Positions 26,227-40,511 of a DNA stretch of 64,000 nucleotides are shown here, in pieces. Location: assembly GCA_012103455.1 (NCBI GenBank), contig WLWT01000001.1, positions 2,280,001 to 2,344,000 of the forward strand, in the 5' to 3' direction. This DNA comes from Gammaproteobacteria bacterium. GTDB taxonomy: Bacteria > Pseudomonadota > Gammaproteobacteria > HK1. The notes under the pieces were generated by a model, which was not told the origin of the DNA, did not search any database, and saw only the letters and a program-made list of their open reading frames with translations. A program made the translations under genes and the position numbers. Within the stretch, counting starts at the first letter, position 1; each line of letters starts with the position of its first letter.

Positions 26227-26496
26227 AGCCTTGCTTGGCAAAGGGGCGTGCTAGCTGGTTATAGGTTGGCCATGTGCACCCGCCCTGAACATTCATTCGA
26301 CTCACCGCGCTTTGGTTTACGCGCGAGTGCGCCACGTTCCTCCTGCACTCTACCGCCTTACCTGCTTCTATTGCTGTCCTAGCGGGCAGATATCACGCAA
26401 GGCCGCACGGGGCCGCACACCGTGCCACCCACTCACCGCTTCTAACCCTAGAACCGCGCTTCCATGCGTCCCGCTACAAAGGTCACCGCCATGACT

Positions 26497-26870
26497 ATGC
26501 TCACCGATCCGTGCGCTAAATACTTCCGGTTTCAACGTATCCAAGTCTCCGATCGGCGTTGGCCCGAGCGTGCTCTGACAGCGCCACCTATTGGGTGCAG
26601 CGTGGATTTGCGCGATGGTAACCAAGCGCTCATAGAACCGATGGATAGCGCGCGCAAGCGGCGTTTGTTCGATGTCCTGGTGGCCATCGGCTTCGATGTG
26701 AGCGGTCAGGAGATGAGTGCGAAGGGCCTTGACGGTACGGTGACGTACGTTGAGTTGCGTGTTGCGGCTGGGCGGCCAGTGTTTGGCATAAGTCCAGTGT
26801 TTGGCATAAGTATTGAGACCGGCGTTGCTCAATCGGCCATGCAAGCGATCGTTTGTGCGCTGAACGGCGC
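26497..26870 (+). pseudogene. leuA: 2-isopropylmalate synthase (leuA) remnant with large internal deletion
   Basis: The N-terminus [19 protein letters not shown] and [20 protein letters not shown] (with [18 protein letters not shown]) is that of long-form LeuA, which carries the catalytic DxxRDG-type loop. After VAIGF the sequence jumps to [20 protein letters not shown], which matches the C-terminal leucine-sensing domain. About 400 residues of TIM barrel are missing. An in-frame 18-bp tandem duplication repeats PVFGIS. The stop has also been lost, so the frame runs on to 27012 antisense to the next gene. It cannot make 2-isopropylmalate. Confidence 0.85.
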
Positions 26871-26897
26871 GGGCGTGGAAGTTGCCGTGGAGGCTGC

Positions 26898-27395
26898 TCA
26901 GGGACAGTGTGTAGATACCGCCGCCAGTTCTTCAATCCAGGTGATCAATGCGCCGTTAGTGGCGGATGCATGCAGGCTGTGGTCATCATCGACCTCGATA
27001 AGACGCACATGACTGCCGGCATTGGCGGCGTAGAGCTTGCGGCTGTCATCAATGTTCACCACTTCGTCGCGTAGACCGTGGACGATGTAAACGGGGCTTT
27101 TAATCGGCAGTTGCAAGGGCATACCACGGCGCACAGCCGCCTGCGCCAAAAACAAACTGGGGCCAGTCCAGGCGCACCGTTGTATGAGTGCGCAAAGAAC
27201 CGCGCCGCCAAAAGAAGAGCCAACGGCAACGTGCGGCGGCGCTTTGCGCAGAGCTTGTATGTGTGTGTCTATACAGCCCTCGAAGTCGCTTGTATCCATG
27301 GCGGGGGTAGTGGCATCGAAATGGGCGGCCAAGAGGCGCGCCTTGTTGCCCTGGGGACTACTGTTCAAGCCGTGGATGAAATGGACTTTGATCAT
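26898..27395 (-). CDS. YqiA-like alpha/beta-hydrolase esterase
   Basis: 165 residues, short for an alpha/beta hydrolase but normal for YqiA/Ycf[21 protein letters not shown] is the oxyanion strand, [15 protein letters not shown] the nucleophile elbow, [13 protein letters not shown] the acid Asp and VDDDHSLHA the catalytic His. Cytosolic esterase of unknown natural substrate. Its 5' side faces a MITE copy. Confidence 0.88.
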   Translation of the reverse strand: MIKVHFIHGLNSSPQGNKARLLAAHFDATTPAMDTSDFEGCIDTHIQALRKAPPHVAVGSSFGGAVLCALIQRCAWTGPSLFLAQAAVRRGMPLQLPIKSPVYIVHGLRDEVVNIDDSRKLYAANAGSHVRLIEVDDDHSLHASATNGALITWIEELAAVSTHCP

Positions 27396-27441
27396 GTCGA
27401 GTGGTGTTTGCGTGTTCGGCCGTCACTAGCGTGACGCTTGG

Positions 27442-27582
27442 GGACACCTGCTAAAAATAGTCATTGTTTCGTGAGTGCAAGGAAGCACCGCGCGCACAAC
27501 CGCAGTGTATAGGTGATACCTGAGGATTCGAGCACGGCGCTGACGCCGCAATCGCGGAAAAGTGCATTTTTTTAAGGTGCCC
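27442..27582. mobile_element. 140-bp MITE-like element, copy 2 (inverted)
   Basis: Ends are GGACACCTGCTAAAAATAGTC and TTTTTTTAAGGTGCCC. TTGG is duplicated exactly on both sides (27438-27441 and 27583-27586). It lies between the divergent YqiA-like and LLM genes, so it may affect both promoters. Confidence 0.9.
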
Positions 27583-27659
27583 TTGGGCCAGTATCTTGCA
27601 AATGGCGTTGGATTGTTGTTGTGTGCGTTTACCAATCCATAGAGTGGGAATAGTCGGCG

Positions 27660-28703
27660 ATGAGACTGGCAATCGGCATCGGCAGCGTAGGGAGCGGGTG
27701 CCCGGATATCCACGATGACGTGCGTTATGTGCAGGCGGGGGAGGCACTTGGCATCGACTACGCCTGGTCGGCGGAAGCCTGGGGCCGCGATGCGGTGAGC
27801 CCGATCGCCTACTTGGCCGCCGTCACCAACCGCATCAAGCTAGGCACCGGCATCATGCAAGTGACGGCCAGGGTGCCGGTGATGACCGCTATGACAGCGT
27901 TGACTTTAGCCAATCTGTCCAATGACCGGTTCGTGCTCGGCTTAGGCGTCAGCGGGCCGCAGGTCGTGGAAGGTCTGCACGGGGTGCCATTCCAACCGGC
28001 ATTGACGCGGCTTAAAGAGACCGTGGCCATCGTGCGGCAGGCTTTCAACGGCGAGAAAATCCACCATCAGGGCAAAGTTTATGAGTTGCCACGGGCGGGC
28101 GGAGAAGGCAAGTCCTTGCGTTTAGATCATGTGGCGCGCCCGGATCTGCCGATATTTTTCGCCACCTTGGCGCCGAGATCATTGCGCTATACCGGCGAAG
28201 TAGCCGATGGTTGGTTAGGCACTTCGTTTTCTCCCGATTTTCCCGGTGCGCACTTCGAACATCTTCGCGCAGGGGCGGCCAGTGCGGGCCGGTCTATGGA
28301 GCACATCGAAACCCAAACCGCGGTCACCGTTGCCATCGGAGAAGATGTTGACGCCTTAGTGGATAGTCTGCGGCCAGGGGTCGCATTTCAGCTTGGCGCC
28401 ATGGGCTCATCGACGACGAATTTCTACAATGAAGCCTTCCAACGGGCTGGCTATCAGGATGACGCGCTGGCGGTGCAGGGGCTTTGGCGGGCAGGTAGAC
28501 GGGATGATGCGGCTAAACGGGTGCCGCAGGACTTGGTGTTGAAATACGGTCTTATCGGCGATGATGCAATGATTAAGCAAAGGATCGCGCTTTATAGAGA
28601 CGCTGGCATCACCTGCCTCAACTTACGCATTCGGGGCGCTGATGTGGATGAACGTATTCGCAGGTTGGAGCGCGCCGTGGAGATCATCAGCGCGGTCCAA
28701 TAG
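27660..28703 (+). CDS. LLM-class (F420-dependent) flavin oxidoreductase
   Basis: 347 residues. AGEALGIDYAWSAEAWGRDA, IAYLAAVTNRIKLGTGIMQV, ARVPVMTAMTALTLANLSND and RFVLGLGVSGPQVVEGLHG match the N5,N10-methylenetetrahydromethanopterin-reductase-like branch of the luciferase family, and RPDLPIFFATLAPRSLRYTG is the later barrel strand. It is the second LLM enzyme within 4 kb. The family is common in actinobacteria but also in marine proteobacteria; substrate unknown. Confidence 0.88.
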   Translation: MRLAIGIGSVGSGCPDIHDDVRYVQAGEALGIDYAWSAEAWGRDAVSPIAYLAAVTNRIKLGTGIMQVTARVPVMTAMTALTLANLSNDRFVLGLGVSGPQVVEGLHGVPFQPALTRLKETVAIVRQAFNGEKIHHQGKVYELPRAGGEGKSLRLDHVARPDLPIFFATLAPRSLRYTGEVADGWLGTSFSPDFPGAHFEHLRAGAASAGRSMEHIETQTAVTVAIGEDVDALVDSLRPGVAFQLGAMGSSTTNFYNEAFQRAGYQDDALAVQGLWRAGRRDDAAKRVPQDLVLKYGLIGDDAMIKQRIALYRDAGITCLNLRIRGADVDERIRRLERAVEIISAVQ

Positions 28704-28717
28704 TTTTACCGGGTGTT

Positions 28718-29158
28718 TTAAGCGAGCGGCAGGCGCACGTTGGCGGTGCCGAAGACGCGGGTTTCGTTGGCTTCGTTCTTGATCTGCAAGTCGAGTTCCA
28801 CTAAGCCTGAATCTTCGTCCATGTCGGTGACCACCGCGCTTATCTGCAGCGGTGTGTCAGCCATCATGGGGGCGCGGAATACCGTGTCGATTTTCTCCAC
28901 CTTGGCGGCGGGGTTCCAGCGGTGGATCATACTGGTGAGAAACGCCATGCCCATAATGCCCGGCACTAGCGCACCGGGTAAGCCTTGCGCTTCGGCTTTC
29001 TGGTGATCATCGAAGCGTCCGTTGCCGTCGTATTTCACGGCTTTCGCGAATGCACGGGTATTGGCAAGGTAGCTGTCCGGCACGAACGGTTCCAATTCTT
29101 GTCCGAACTCGGCATCTTTGATGGTCTGGATGGCTTTGATGGTCTGGATGGCGCTCAT
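28718..29158 (-). CDS. MaoC-like hotdog-fold dehydratase
   Basis: 146 residues of single hotdog fold: ANTRAFAKAVKYDGNGRFDD, HQKAEAQGLPGALVPGIMGM and APMMADTPLQISAVV. The likely catalytic Asp/His are in the FDDHQKA segment, resembling (R)-specific enoyl-CoA hydratases. The first residues carry an AIQTIK repeat from a short DNA duplication. Its ATG overlaps the stop of the upstream MaoC-N gene (ATGA), so the two would form a heterodimer, but the partner is broken. Confidence 0.75.
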   Translation of the reverse strand: MSAIQTIKAIQTIKDAEFGQELEPFVPDSYLANTRAFAKAVKYDGNGRFDDHQKAEAQGLPGALVPGIMGMAFLTSMIHRWNPAAKVEKIDTVFRAPMMADTPLQISAVVTDMDEDSGLVELDLQIKNEANETRVFGTANVRLPLA

Positions 29159-29590
29159 TGGGCGGGCTTCTCGCGGATAACTTGGCGTGAATCACAGGTA
29201 GCGTAGTGTTCGCCGGCTTCATCGTAAAGCTCGGTGCGGGCGACGATAAAAATCATGCGCCCGGAGCGGCCACTTTTATCGTAGATATCGTGTAGATGAG
29301 TTTTTCCGGTTAGTTTGACGTCGGGGCCGACCGGCTTGTGCGAGGCTACGGCTTTACCGCCGTCCATTGAGATACCGCCAAGGCTTGGGAAGTCTATGGG
29401 TAGCCGGCGGCCCGAGGCGAAGCTCGCTAGAAGGCTGGCATGACTTGGAAGTCGGGGTGCGCCGGAGCGGTCAATTGGAGGAGTTCTTCACCGGCGAGGC
29501 GGGCTGCTTGTGCCACTTGCTGGGGAGCGAATTCGAATTGGATGGTGTCGAATTCGAGGTTTAGGAAGCGTTCTTTTAGTTCTTCAACAT
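29155..29590 (-). pseudogene. MaoC_N (FAS1-like dehydratase) subunit, frameshifted
   Basis: The 3' frame reads LTGKTHLHDIYDKSGRSGRM and IFIVARTELYDEAGEHYATC, typical of the N-terminal MaoC-like dehydratase domain. The 5' part (VDVEELKERFLNLEFDTIQF, EFAPQQVAQAARLAGEEL) is in another frame and meets it at about 29430. There PAF is followed by TAG where one added base would give PAFLASFASGRRLPIDFPS. Upstream, TGAGGA is followed at the right distance by ATA, suggesting a lost ATG. Both lesions indicate a dead gene. Confidence 0.7.
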
Positions 29591-29810
29591 CGACTATGGG
29601 GAGTCCTCATACCTTGGATGGCGATGAGTATAACCTGAGTGGGATAGCTCCCAGGACCGCCTATGCCGATTGATCCAGCGTCTTGCACAGCCAGCGTCGA
29701 AAGTTACCATGCGTCCGCTAAGTTGTTGACTGTTAAAGGAAATAGCGGTATAAGTTCTCAAGAGCGGGAATACATGACACATCTGTGAGGGTGCAGAGTA
29801 CTGACCAACG

Positions 29811-30179
29811 ATGTTGCAGGTACTATCTGAGTTAACTACACAGGAGTTCGCCACGTATATAGGGACGCTCTCATCAGTTATCGGATTGATCTTGACCGTT
29901 GCGGTGTTTTTTCGAGTCGATAATATTCGGCGAGAGTACATTCTGCGTGCACGGCTTCCGCAGATCACAAAGAACCTGCGCGACCGAGCCTCGTCCGTCT
30001 CCGAACTGGCGCGCAACTATCTGGAAAGCCAAGATGATCTTTTGGTTACACTCGCTCGAACGGAGGCTGACGTAACTAGCCTGATGGAAAAAGCCTCATC
30101 TCAGCTCCGCCCATTCATAAAGCTGCTCCTTAAGCAAACCAGAGCTTTTAGAACTTCCAAAAAAGGCCGCTTTTGCTGA
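29811..30179 (+). CDS. Single-pass membrane protein, unknown
   Basis: 122 residues: a short cytosolic or periplasmic start, one transmembrane segment at about 17-36 (IGTLSSVIGLILTVAVFF), then a charged helical region (YILRARLPQITKNLRDRASS and onward). The last ~15 residues (RAFRTSKKGRFC) run into the truncated LysE remnant, so the original 3' end may be missing. Divergent from the MaoC genes. Confidence 0.5.
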   Translation: MLQVLSELTTQEFATYIGTLSSVIGLILTVAVFFRVDNIRREYILRARLPQITKNLRDRASSVSELARNYLESQDDLLVTLARTEADVTSLMEKASSQLRPFIKLLLKQTRAFRTSKKGRFC

Positions 30180-30191
30180 GGAGGCTTTTAT

Positions 30192-30730
30192 ATGTTGGCC
30201 TACGGATTGGGACGAGGGTGGCGGGCGAGTCTTTACGCCGCTTTAGGTTGCACGTTCGGTATCGTGCTCCATGTGACGGCGAGCATCATCGGTCTAGCCG
30301 CGCTATTACATGCAAGTGCGCTCGCGTTTCGGATCATCAAGTATCTCGGTGTTGCCTATCTCTTTTAGTATGGCATGGGGCATCCTCCGTGACTCTGGCG
30401 CTCTTCAGGTAGAGGAGAGCAGGGATGCCGTATCGAAGGGAAGAATCGTGCTACAGGGGTTTTTGTTGAACATCCTGAATCCAAAGCTATCCCTGTTTTC
30501 TTAGCGTTCTTACCGCAGATCATTGCCGCTGATGCGGCTAATCCTACCGCTCATATGCTCGTTCTCGCCGCCATCTTCATGCTGATGACCTTGTGGGCTA
30601 TGGCGCGTTTGCCGCCGCGGCTCGGCGGTATGTGATTTCCAAGCCGCGGGTGATGACATGGTTACGGCGCGGATTTGCCGGCGCGTTTGCCGCGCTTGGA
30701 TTGAAGCTAGCGTTTGCCGAGCGGTAGTGC
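30192..30730 (+). pseudogene. LysE-family exporter remnant
   Basis: MLAYGLGRGWRASLYAALGC, TFGIVLHVTASIIGLAALLH and ASALAFRIIKYLGVAYLF are LysE/RhtB helices. A stop follows, then LLNILNPKLSLF and FLAFLPQIIAADAANPTAHM in other frames. The PGPN-containing N-terminus is absent. Several frameshifts make it non-functional. Confidence 0.75.
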
Positions 30731-30836
30731 CTAGGAATACTGACTTCCCGCCTGATATCATCACCAGGGCGGGGCGGAAAAGTGCTAGCTATCCTACGAG
30801 TTGCCAGTACGGTCGCGGTCGTATAGGCCCGAGTGC

Positions 30837-31394
30837 TTAGGCTTTGTGGATAAACCGTAAGGCGGCACCGTTGTTGCACCAGCGTTCTCCTGTGGGAGGC
30901 GGTCCATCGTTGAAGACATGGCCATGATGGCCTTTGCAGCGCGCGCAGTGATACTCTGTCCGTGGCCAGATCAGTTTGAAATCCTTCTTGGTCTCGAACG
31001 CACCAGGTATGGTGGTAAAGAAGCTCGGCCAGCCGGTACCACTGTCAAATTTCATGGCTGAGGTAAAGAGTGGCAAGCTACAGCCAGTGCACACGTATAC
31101 ACCCGGCCGCTTTTCGCCGTTTAGCGGGCTGTGGAAGGGACGCTCCGTTCCTTCACGCCGTAAAATCTCGTACTGTTGCGGCGTGAGCATTTCTTTCCAT
31201 TTTTCTTCCGAGTAATTGAGCGGCTCGGTTACTAGTGCGACATCCGCATCTTCCGCTAAATACGATTTCCAATTCTTCTGCAAGTTTTCCACGTTGGTCC
31301 CGCCGGTTTTCGCTTGGGTCGTCTGTACTGCCTGAGTTAACAGGACTGCACCGGGGGAGATGGCCAAATGTTGGAGCAATGTTCGTCGTTTCAT
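30837..31394 (-). CDS. msrB: Peptide-methionine (R)-S-oxide reductase, exported
   Basis: 185 residues. [20 protein letters not shown] is an export signal with an Arg pair. The MsrB domain shows zinc pairs CTGC and [15 protein letters not shown] and the catalytic Cys in [13 protein letters not shown]. It reduces methionine-R-sulfoxide in periplasmic proteins using thioredoxin-like donors. It lies downstream of gltD on the same strand, 100 nt away. Confidence 0.92.
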   Translation of the reverse strand: MKRRTLLQHLAISPGAVLLTQAVQTTQAKTGGTNVENLQKNWKSYLAEDADVALVTEPLNYSEEKWKEMLTPQQYEILRREGTERPFHSPLNGEKRPGVYVCTGCSLPLFTSAMKFDSGTGWPSFFTTIPGAFETKKDFKLIWPRTEYHCARCKGHHGHVFNDGPPPTGERWCNNGAALRFIHKA

Positions 31395-31493
31395 CTATCC
31401 CCCCTTTTGGTTACTTGATTCTGTCGTATTGCGAGCGGCCTCGCATTGGCGGCCGGGTCTGCATGGAAACTATCCGCGAGCGGTAGTGCCTAT

Positions 31494-32954
31494 CTACGGT
31501 AACAAAGTACTGCCGGTCAGATATCGGTCGATTTCCCGGGCCGCCTCGCGTCCCTCGTTGATCGCCCGTACCACCAGCGATTGGCCACGGCGGCAGTCAC
31601 CGGCAGCGAATACTTTTTCGACGCTGGTTTGGTATTTGCCATAGTCTGCTTTGTAGTTGGATCGCTCATCGTATTCAAGGTTTAGCGGCTCGGAGACAGC
31701 GTGTTCCGGCCCTAGATAACCCATCGAGAGAAATACCAGGTCCACCTCCCAGACTTGCTCAGTGCCTTCGATGGGCTGAATCTTGCCGCCTTCGAGGGCC
31801 ACGTCAATCGTCTTCAGTGCCCGCAGACGGCCATTGTCATCGCCTTGAAACTCGAGCGTGGAGATACCGTACACGCGTGGATCGCTACCGTATTTGGCGG
31901 CCGATTCCTGATGGGCGTAATCGACTCTGAAGATGATGGGCCAGGTGGGCCATGGATTATTCGGTGCCCGTTCGCTGGGTGGCTTCGGAAACAGTTCGAA
32001 GTTGGTGAGCGATTCGCAGCCGTGGCGCAATGACGTGCCGATACAGTCAGCTCCCGTATCGCCGCCACCGATGACGATGACTTTTTTACCCTTGGCGCAG
32101 AGATATTTGCCGTCTTCAAGATTCGAATCTAACAGGCTGCGGGTATTGGCTCGCAGAAAGTCCATAGCGAAGTGCACGCCATCCAACTCGCGTCCCGGGA
32201 TCGGCAAATCGCGCGGAACGGTGGCGCCGGTGGTCAGCAGTAGAGCGTCGTGTTCATCGCGCAACTGCGTCACGCTCAAGGCGCTATTGTTGCCGTCGGT
32301 AACGTGCGCGTTGCTGGCGAATTCCACGCCTTCCGCCTGCATCAAATCCAACCGGCGTTGAACGATCCTTTTGTCCAACTTCATGTTCGGAATGCCGTAC
32401 ATCAACAAACCACCGATGCGATCTTCGCGTTCATACACGGTGACGGTATGGCCGGCTTGGTTGAGCTGCGCGGCCGCTGATAAACCGGCAGGTCCGGAGC
32501 CGACTACGGCAACTTTCAATCCAGTGCGGTGGGCCGGCGGCTGTGGTACTACCCAGCCTTCTTCAAAACCCCGATCGATGATCGCCATTTCGATATTTTT
32601 AATGGTGACGGCGGGGCTGGTGATACCGAGTACGCAGGCGCCTTCGCAGGGCGCTGGGCATACGCGGCCAGTGAACTCGGGAAAATTGTTGGTTTTGTGT
32701 AGGCGATCTAGGGCATCGCGCCAATGGCCGCGGTACGCCAGATCGTTCCATTCGGGAATGAGATTATGGATCGGGCAGCCATCGTCCGATTGGCAAAACG
32801 GTACGCCGCAGTCCATGCACCGCGCTCCTTGAGTGATGAGGCGCGGTGTGTCATGGGCGGTATATATCTCGTGAAAATCGCCGATGCGAAGAGTGGCGTC
32901 CCGGTACGGCGCCGCCTCGCGTTCGAACTCTTTGAAACCTGTGGGCTTACCCAT
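31494..32954 (-). CDS. gltD: Glutamate synthase (NADPH) small subunit
   Basis: 486 residues. The N-terminal 4Fe-4S ligands are in [18 protein letters not shown] and [15 protein letters not shown]. Two nucleotide-binding folds follow: [19 protein letters not shown] (FAD) and [20 protein letters not shown] (NADPH). GltD passes electrons from NADPH to GltB. The gene is 74 nt downstream of gltB, a normal gltBD operon. Confidence 0.96.
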   Translation of the reverse strand: MGKPTGFKEFEREAAPYRDATLRIGDFHEIYTAHDTPRLITQGARCMDCGVPFCQSDDGCPIHNLIPEWNDLAYRGHWRDALDRLHKTNNFPEFTGRVCPAPCEGACVLGITSPAVTIKNIEMAIIDRGFEEGWVVPQPPAHRTGLKVAVVGSGPAGLSAAAQLNQAGHTVTVYEREDRIGGLLMYGIPNMKLDKRIVQRRLDLMQAEGVEFASNAHVTDGNNSALSVTQLRDEHDALLLTTGATVPRDLPIPGRELDGVHFAMDFLRANTRSLLDSNLEDGKYLCAKGKKVIVIGGGDTGADCIGTSLRHGCESLTNFELFPKPPSERAPNNPWPTWPIIFRVDYAHQESAAKYGSDPRVYGISTLEFQGDDNGRLRALKTIDVALEGGKIQPIEGTEQVWEVDLVFLSMGYLGPEHAVSEPLNLEYDERSNYKADYGKYQTSVEKVFAAGDCRRGQSLVVRAINEGREAAREIDRYLTGSTLLP

Positions 32955-33028
32955 TCGTTACCTTGATCTGTGTGATTTGAACCTATGTGCGGTAGTGTAC
33001 GGACGCGGCTAGGCGCCGCTAAGCCCCA

Positions 33029-37621
<4,593 letters not shown>

Positions 37622-37899
37622 CGGGTCGCTCCTTGTCGCCCACTCTTCTCATCGGCGGGTGGCTCATCAGCGGGTGGCGCCGATATGAACGGGCCTCATG
37701 AAACGGGTTGAGGTCTACGGATTGCACCGGCTATGCCCCATTCCGTCAACTCGAAGGTGAGTCGCGGAAATCGCAGGTTGTGCCCGTAGGCGAACCTCTA
37801 ACGGTGGCAGAAAACGTGCACTACATCAACCGAATGGCTGCAGAAGTCAGGGCAAGCGAGTGATAAGTAATTTATAAACAAAGAGTTGTGGGGCACAAG

Positions 37900-38605
37900 T
37901 GACATTGCTATTTTGCTGGAATTAATGCCGATGCTCACAAGTCTCACTGATGTCGTTGCCTTGCTCAAGGACCCGCGCTCGGACAAAAATCGTCTCTACT
38001 CCTCAAATGAGATATTGCTGTTATGCGCTTGTGCCATTATCAGCGGGGCCAATGGCTGGAAGGCCATCGCCTAGTTCGGACACGCCGAGTTGGAGTGGCC
38101 ACAGTGGTTTCTGGCCTTTGAAAACGGTATCCTCAACAAGGCTACGCTGGCCTGGATGGGATTGATGGGTCGCATCCACGCGAAAGCCTTCAGCCAGTGC
38201 TTTGCACCGTGGGCTGCCAGCTTGGTCAGTGACGGTGAGGGTAGCCAAAGCGAGGTGATAGCCTCGGACGGTAAGGCGGCTCGGCGCTCCCAATAATCGG
38301 CGCACTGGACATGGAGCACTGCATGTTGTGGGCGTGTGGGCAGCCGTTGTCGTTGGGCCAGTTGGTGACACAAGTCCAATGAGATAACGGCCATTCCGGC
38401 ATTACTGGACTTGCTGGAAATCCGCGAGGTCGTTGGTCACGATAGACGCATCCGTGTCGGTGATACACTCACTCATCATGAGCGGCCTAGGGAGAATGAC
38501 CAACTGACTTGCTGCGAAGGGTGAAATCGTGCCTCAGCATCAAAGCACATCGCTTTTAAGCCGCAGTGGACGATGACTTCAGGGAGAAAGTGGTATTTCA
38601 GCAGG
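37900..38605 (+). pseudogene. ISAs1-family transposase remnant
   Basis: LTSLTDVVALLKDPRSDKNR, LLLCACAIISGANGWKAI and FGHAELEWPQWFLAFENGIL are ISAs1 (H-repeat) motifs, with VIASDGKAARRS bearing the first catalytic Asp. A stop at about 38075 and frameshifts break it. The later pieces NEITAIPALLDLLEIREVVG (other frame) and LLRRVKSCLSIKAHRF belong to its middle and C-terminus. It marks the left boundary of the arsenic island. Confidence 0.75.
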
Positions 38606-38630
38606 AATTAAGTATCATTCGGTTGTCTTG

Positions 38631-38669
38631 CTACATCTTCTCTTTTCACCACTTATGGAAAAGATGTAG
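38631..38669. promoter_or_regulatory. Inverted repeat upstream of pstS
   Basis: CTACATCTT (38631-38639) and AAGATGTAG (38661-38669) form a 9-bp perfect inverted repeat with a 21-nt spacer, 47 nt before the pstS start in an AT-rich stretch. It could be an operator. It does not resemble a Pho box. Confidence 0.4.
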
Positions 38670-38715
38670 ATTATATTAGAAAAACTAATTTGATTCTCAA
38701 AGCAAAGGATGCCCA

Positions 38716-39576
38716 ATGTACTATCTCGGACCAGATTCGAACCTGTTATCTCGGGGATGGCTCAGCGCAACACTGCTAGCGACTGTGGCCTTCATCGGCG
38801 CTTCCGGCTGTAGTTCGGACAGTTCATCGAGTGGCAAGCTTGTACTCACCGGATCAAGCACAATAGCACCCCTCGTCGCGGAGATAGCCCGCCGATTTGA
38901 GGCCGCTAATCCGGGCGTTCGGATAGACGTGCAAACCGGCGGGTCCAGCCGCGGCATCGCTGACACAGCTAGCGGCTCCGCTGATATCGGTATGGCAAGC
39001 CGCGCCCTGACGGCAGACGAGAGCGCGCAACTCAATCAGCATTTGATCGCGGTTGACGGCGTTGCCGTTCTGTTGCATGCATCAAATCCGGTCAAATCCC
39101 TGACCCGTGCCGACCTCGTGGCCATCTATACCGGCACCACAGACAATTGGAAAGCGTTTGGTGGTGAGGATCGTCCGATTGCCGTGATCCACCGGGCCGA
39201 CGGTCGCTCTGAGGTCAGCCTGCTCTCAAAATATCTAGGGGTACCGGCATCATCTATACAGGCGGATCTCATCGTTGGCGAGAACCAGCATGCGTTGAAA
39301 TCCTGCGCTGCCAGCGAAGAGTGCATTGTTTACATGTCGCTAGGTGCTGCTAAGTTAGGGGCAGAGGCCGGGGTCGCTGTACGAATGATTCCAGTCGACG
39401 GGATAGCACCGACGATCGCTGCGGTGCAACAGCGCGAATTCCCGATTGTTCGGCCCCTCAACTTGTTGACCAAGGGTGAACCGAAGGGCTTGGCCGCGGA
39501 TTTTCTAAAGTACGCGGTCTCCGCCGAAGTTAACGACCTGGTGGAAGCGCAAGGCTATGTTGCGCTCGAACGCTGA
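38716..39576 (+). CDS. pstS: Phosphate-binding lipoprotein of an ABC transporter
   Basis: 286 residues. The lipobox is ATVAFIGASGC at about residues 22-32. LVLTGSSTIAPLVAEIARRF and TGGSSRGIADTASGSADIGM are the phosphate-binding loops of PstS-type proteins. It captures phosphate outside the inner membrane. Its 3' end overlaps pstC by 20 nt. In arsenic islands such a phosphate-selective carrier keeps uptake going while arsenate is discriminated against; here that is inference from neighbours. Confidence 0.9.
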   Translation: MYYLGPDSNLLSRGWLSATLLATVAFIGASGCSSDSSSSGKLVLTGSSTIAPLVAEIARRFEAANPGVRIDVQTGGSSRGIADTASGSADIGMASRALTADESAQLNQHLIAVDGVAVLLHASNPVKSLTRADLVAIYTGTTDNWKAFGGEDRPIAVIHRADGRSEVSLLSKYLGVPASSIQADLIVGENQHALKSCAASEECIVYMSLGAAKLGAEAGVAVRMIPVDGIAPTIAAVQQREFPIVRPLNLLTKGEPKGLAADFLKYAVSAEVNDLVEAQGYVALER

Positions 39577-40417
39577 TTACCTGACAGCTCAAATAGCGAA
39601 AATACTCGCTTACCTGGCGGGAATCGTCGTTTTTCTTGTATTCGGATTCGTCTGCCTCGAAGCGGTTTCTGCGCTGGGCGCAATTGGTTGGAGTCAGTTC
39701 GTTACGGACGATATGTGGCTGCCAACGGCGGATAAATTCTACCTATTGTCCATGCTCGCGGCGACAATCGTCAGCACCATAGGCGCAATTATCATTGCGA
39801 CGCCGCTTGGGATCGGTTGCGCCCTATTCTCGCGCCACTGGGCAACACCGGGCGTAGCCATGTGGTTTCGCAGACTAGTAGAGCTGCTGGCTGGTATTCC
39901 TTCAGTCGTGTACGGTCTGTGGGGTCTGGTGGTGCTCGTTCCTCTACTGGCAGAGTTTCGCTCACCAGGGTCAAGCTTACTCGCAGGTATTTTGGTGCTC
40001 GCCGTGATGATCCTGCCGACCGTCGCACTGCTAGCCGATACGGCCATTGGCGCAGTGCCCGTGACCTACATCCGGGGGGTTGCTGCACTCGGAGTGGGGA
40101 AGTTCACCACGATGATGAGGATTGTGTTGCCCACCGCTAGAGCCGGCATCGCTACAGGCGTATTGCTGGCGACCGGGCGCGCACTGGGCGAGACTATGGC
40201 GGTGCTCATGGTTTGCGGCAATGTGATTCAAATGCCCTTTGAGCTGTTGGATCCAGTGCGCACACTGACTGCCAACATCGCCCTGGAAATGGGCTACGCA
40301 ACCGCATTTCACCGCTCTGCTCTGTTCGTGTGCGGTCTAGTTCTGATGTTGCTGGTGGGGGCTTTGGTTCTGATTGCCCAAGAATCAACGGTGAATGAGC
40401 AGACTCAAGCCGGATAG
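39557..40417 (+). CDS. pstC: Phosphate ABC transporter permease
   Basis: 286 residues with about six transmembrane helices. LLAGIPSVVYGLWGLVVLVP is the permease coupling region typical of PstC, and ATGRALGETMAVLMVCGN the EAA-like motif that contacts the ATPase. It starts at an ATG inside the pstS 3' end, so translation is coupled. Confidence 0.92.
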   Translation: MLRSNADYLTAQIAKILAYLAGIVVFLVFGFVCLEAVSALGAIGWSQFVTDDMWLPTADKFYLLSMLAATIVSTIGAIIIATPLGIGCALFSRHWATPGVAMWFRRLVELLAGIPSVVYGLWGLVVLVPLLAEFRSPGSSLLAGILVLAVMILPTVALLADTAIGAVPVTYIRGVAALGVGKFTTMMRIVLPTARAGIATGVLLATGRALGETMAVLMVCGNVIQMPFELLDPVRTLTANIALEMGYATAFHRSALFVCGLVLMLLVGALVLIAQESTVNEQTQAG

Positions 40418-40511
40418 GCTAAGCGGATGTTCACACTTGCTTAACTTGCGCTTCGCATATTGGTACGATTAGCTCAGGTCCTTTGAAGTAGGTCCGGTCT
40501 TACTAAAATAG

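Noticed and set aside
26464..27012. Full 182-residue plus-strand frame as a real gene
   Set aside because: It is the leuA remnant read through into sequence antisense to the esterase gene; no complete domain.
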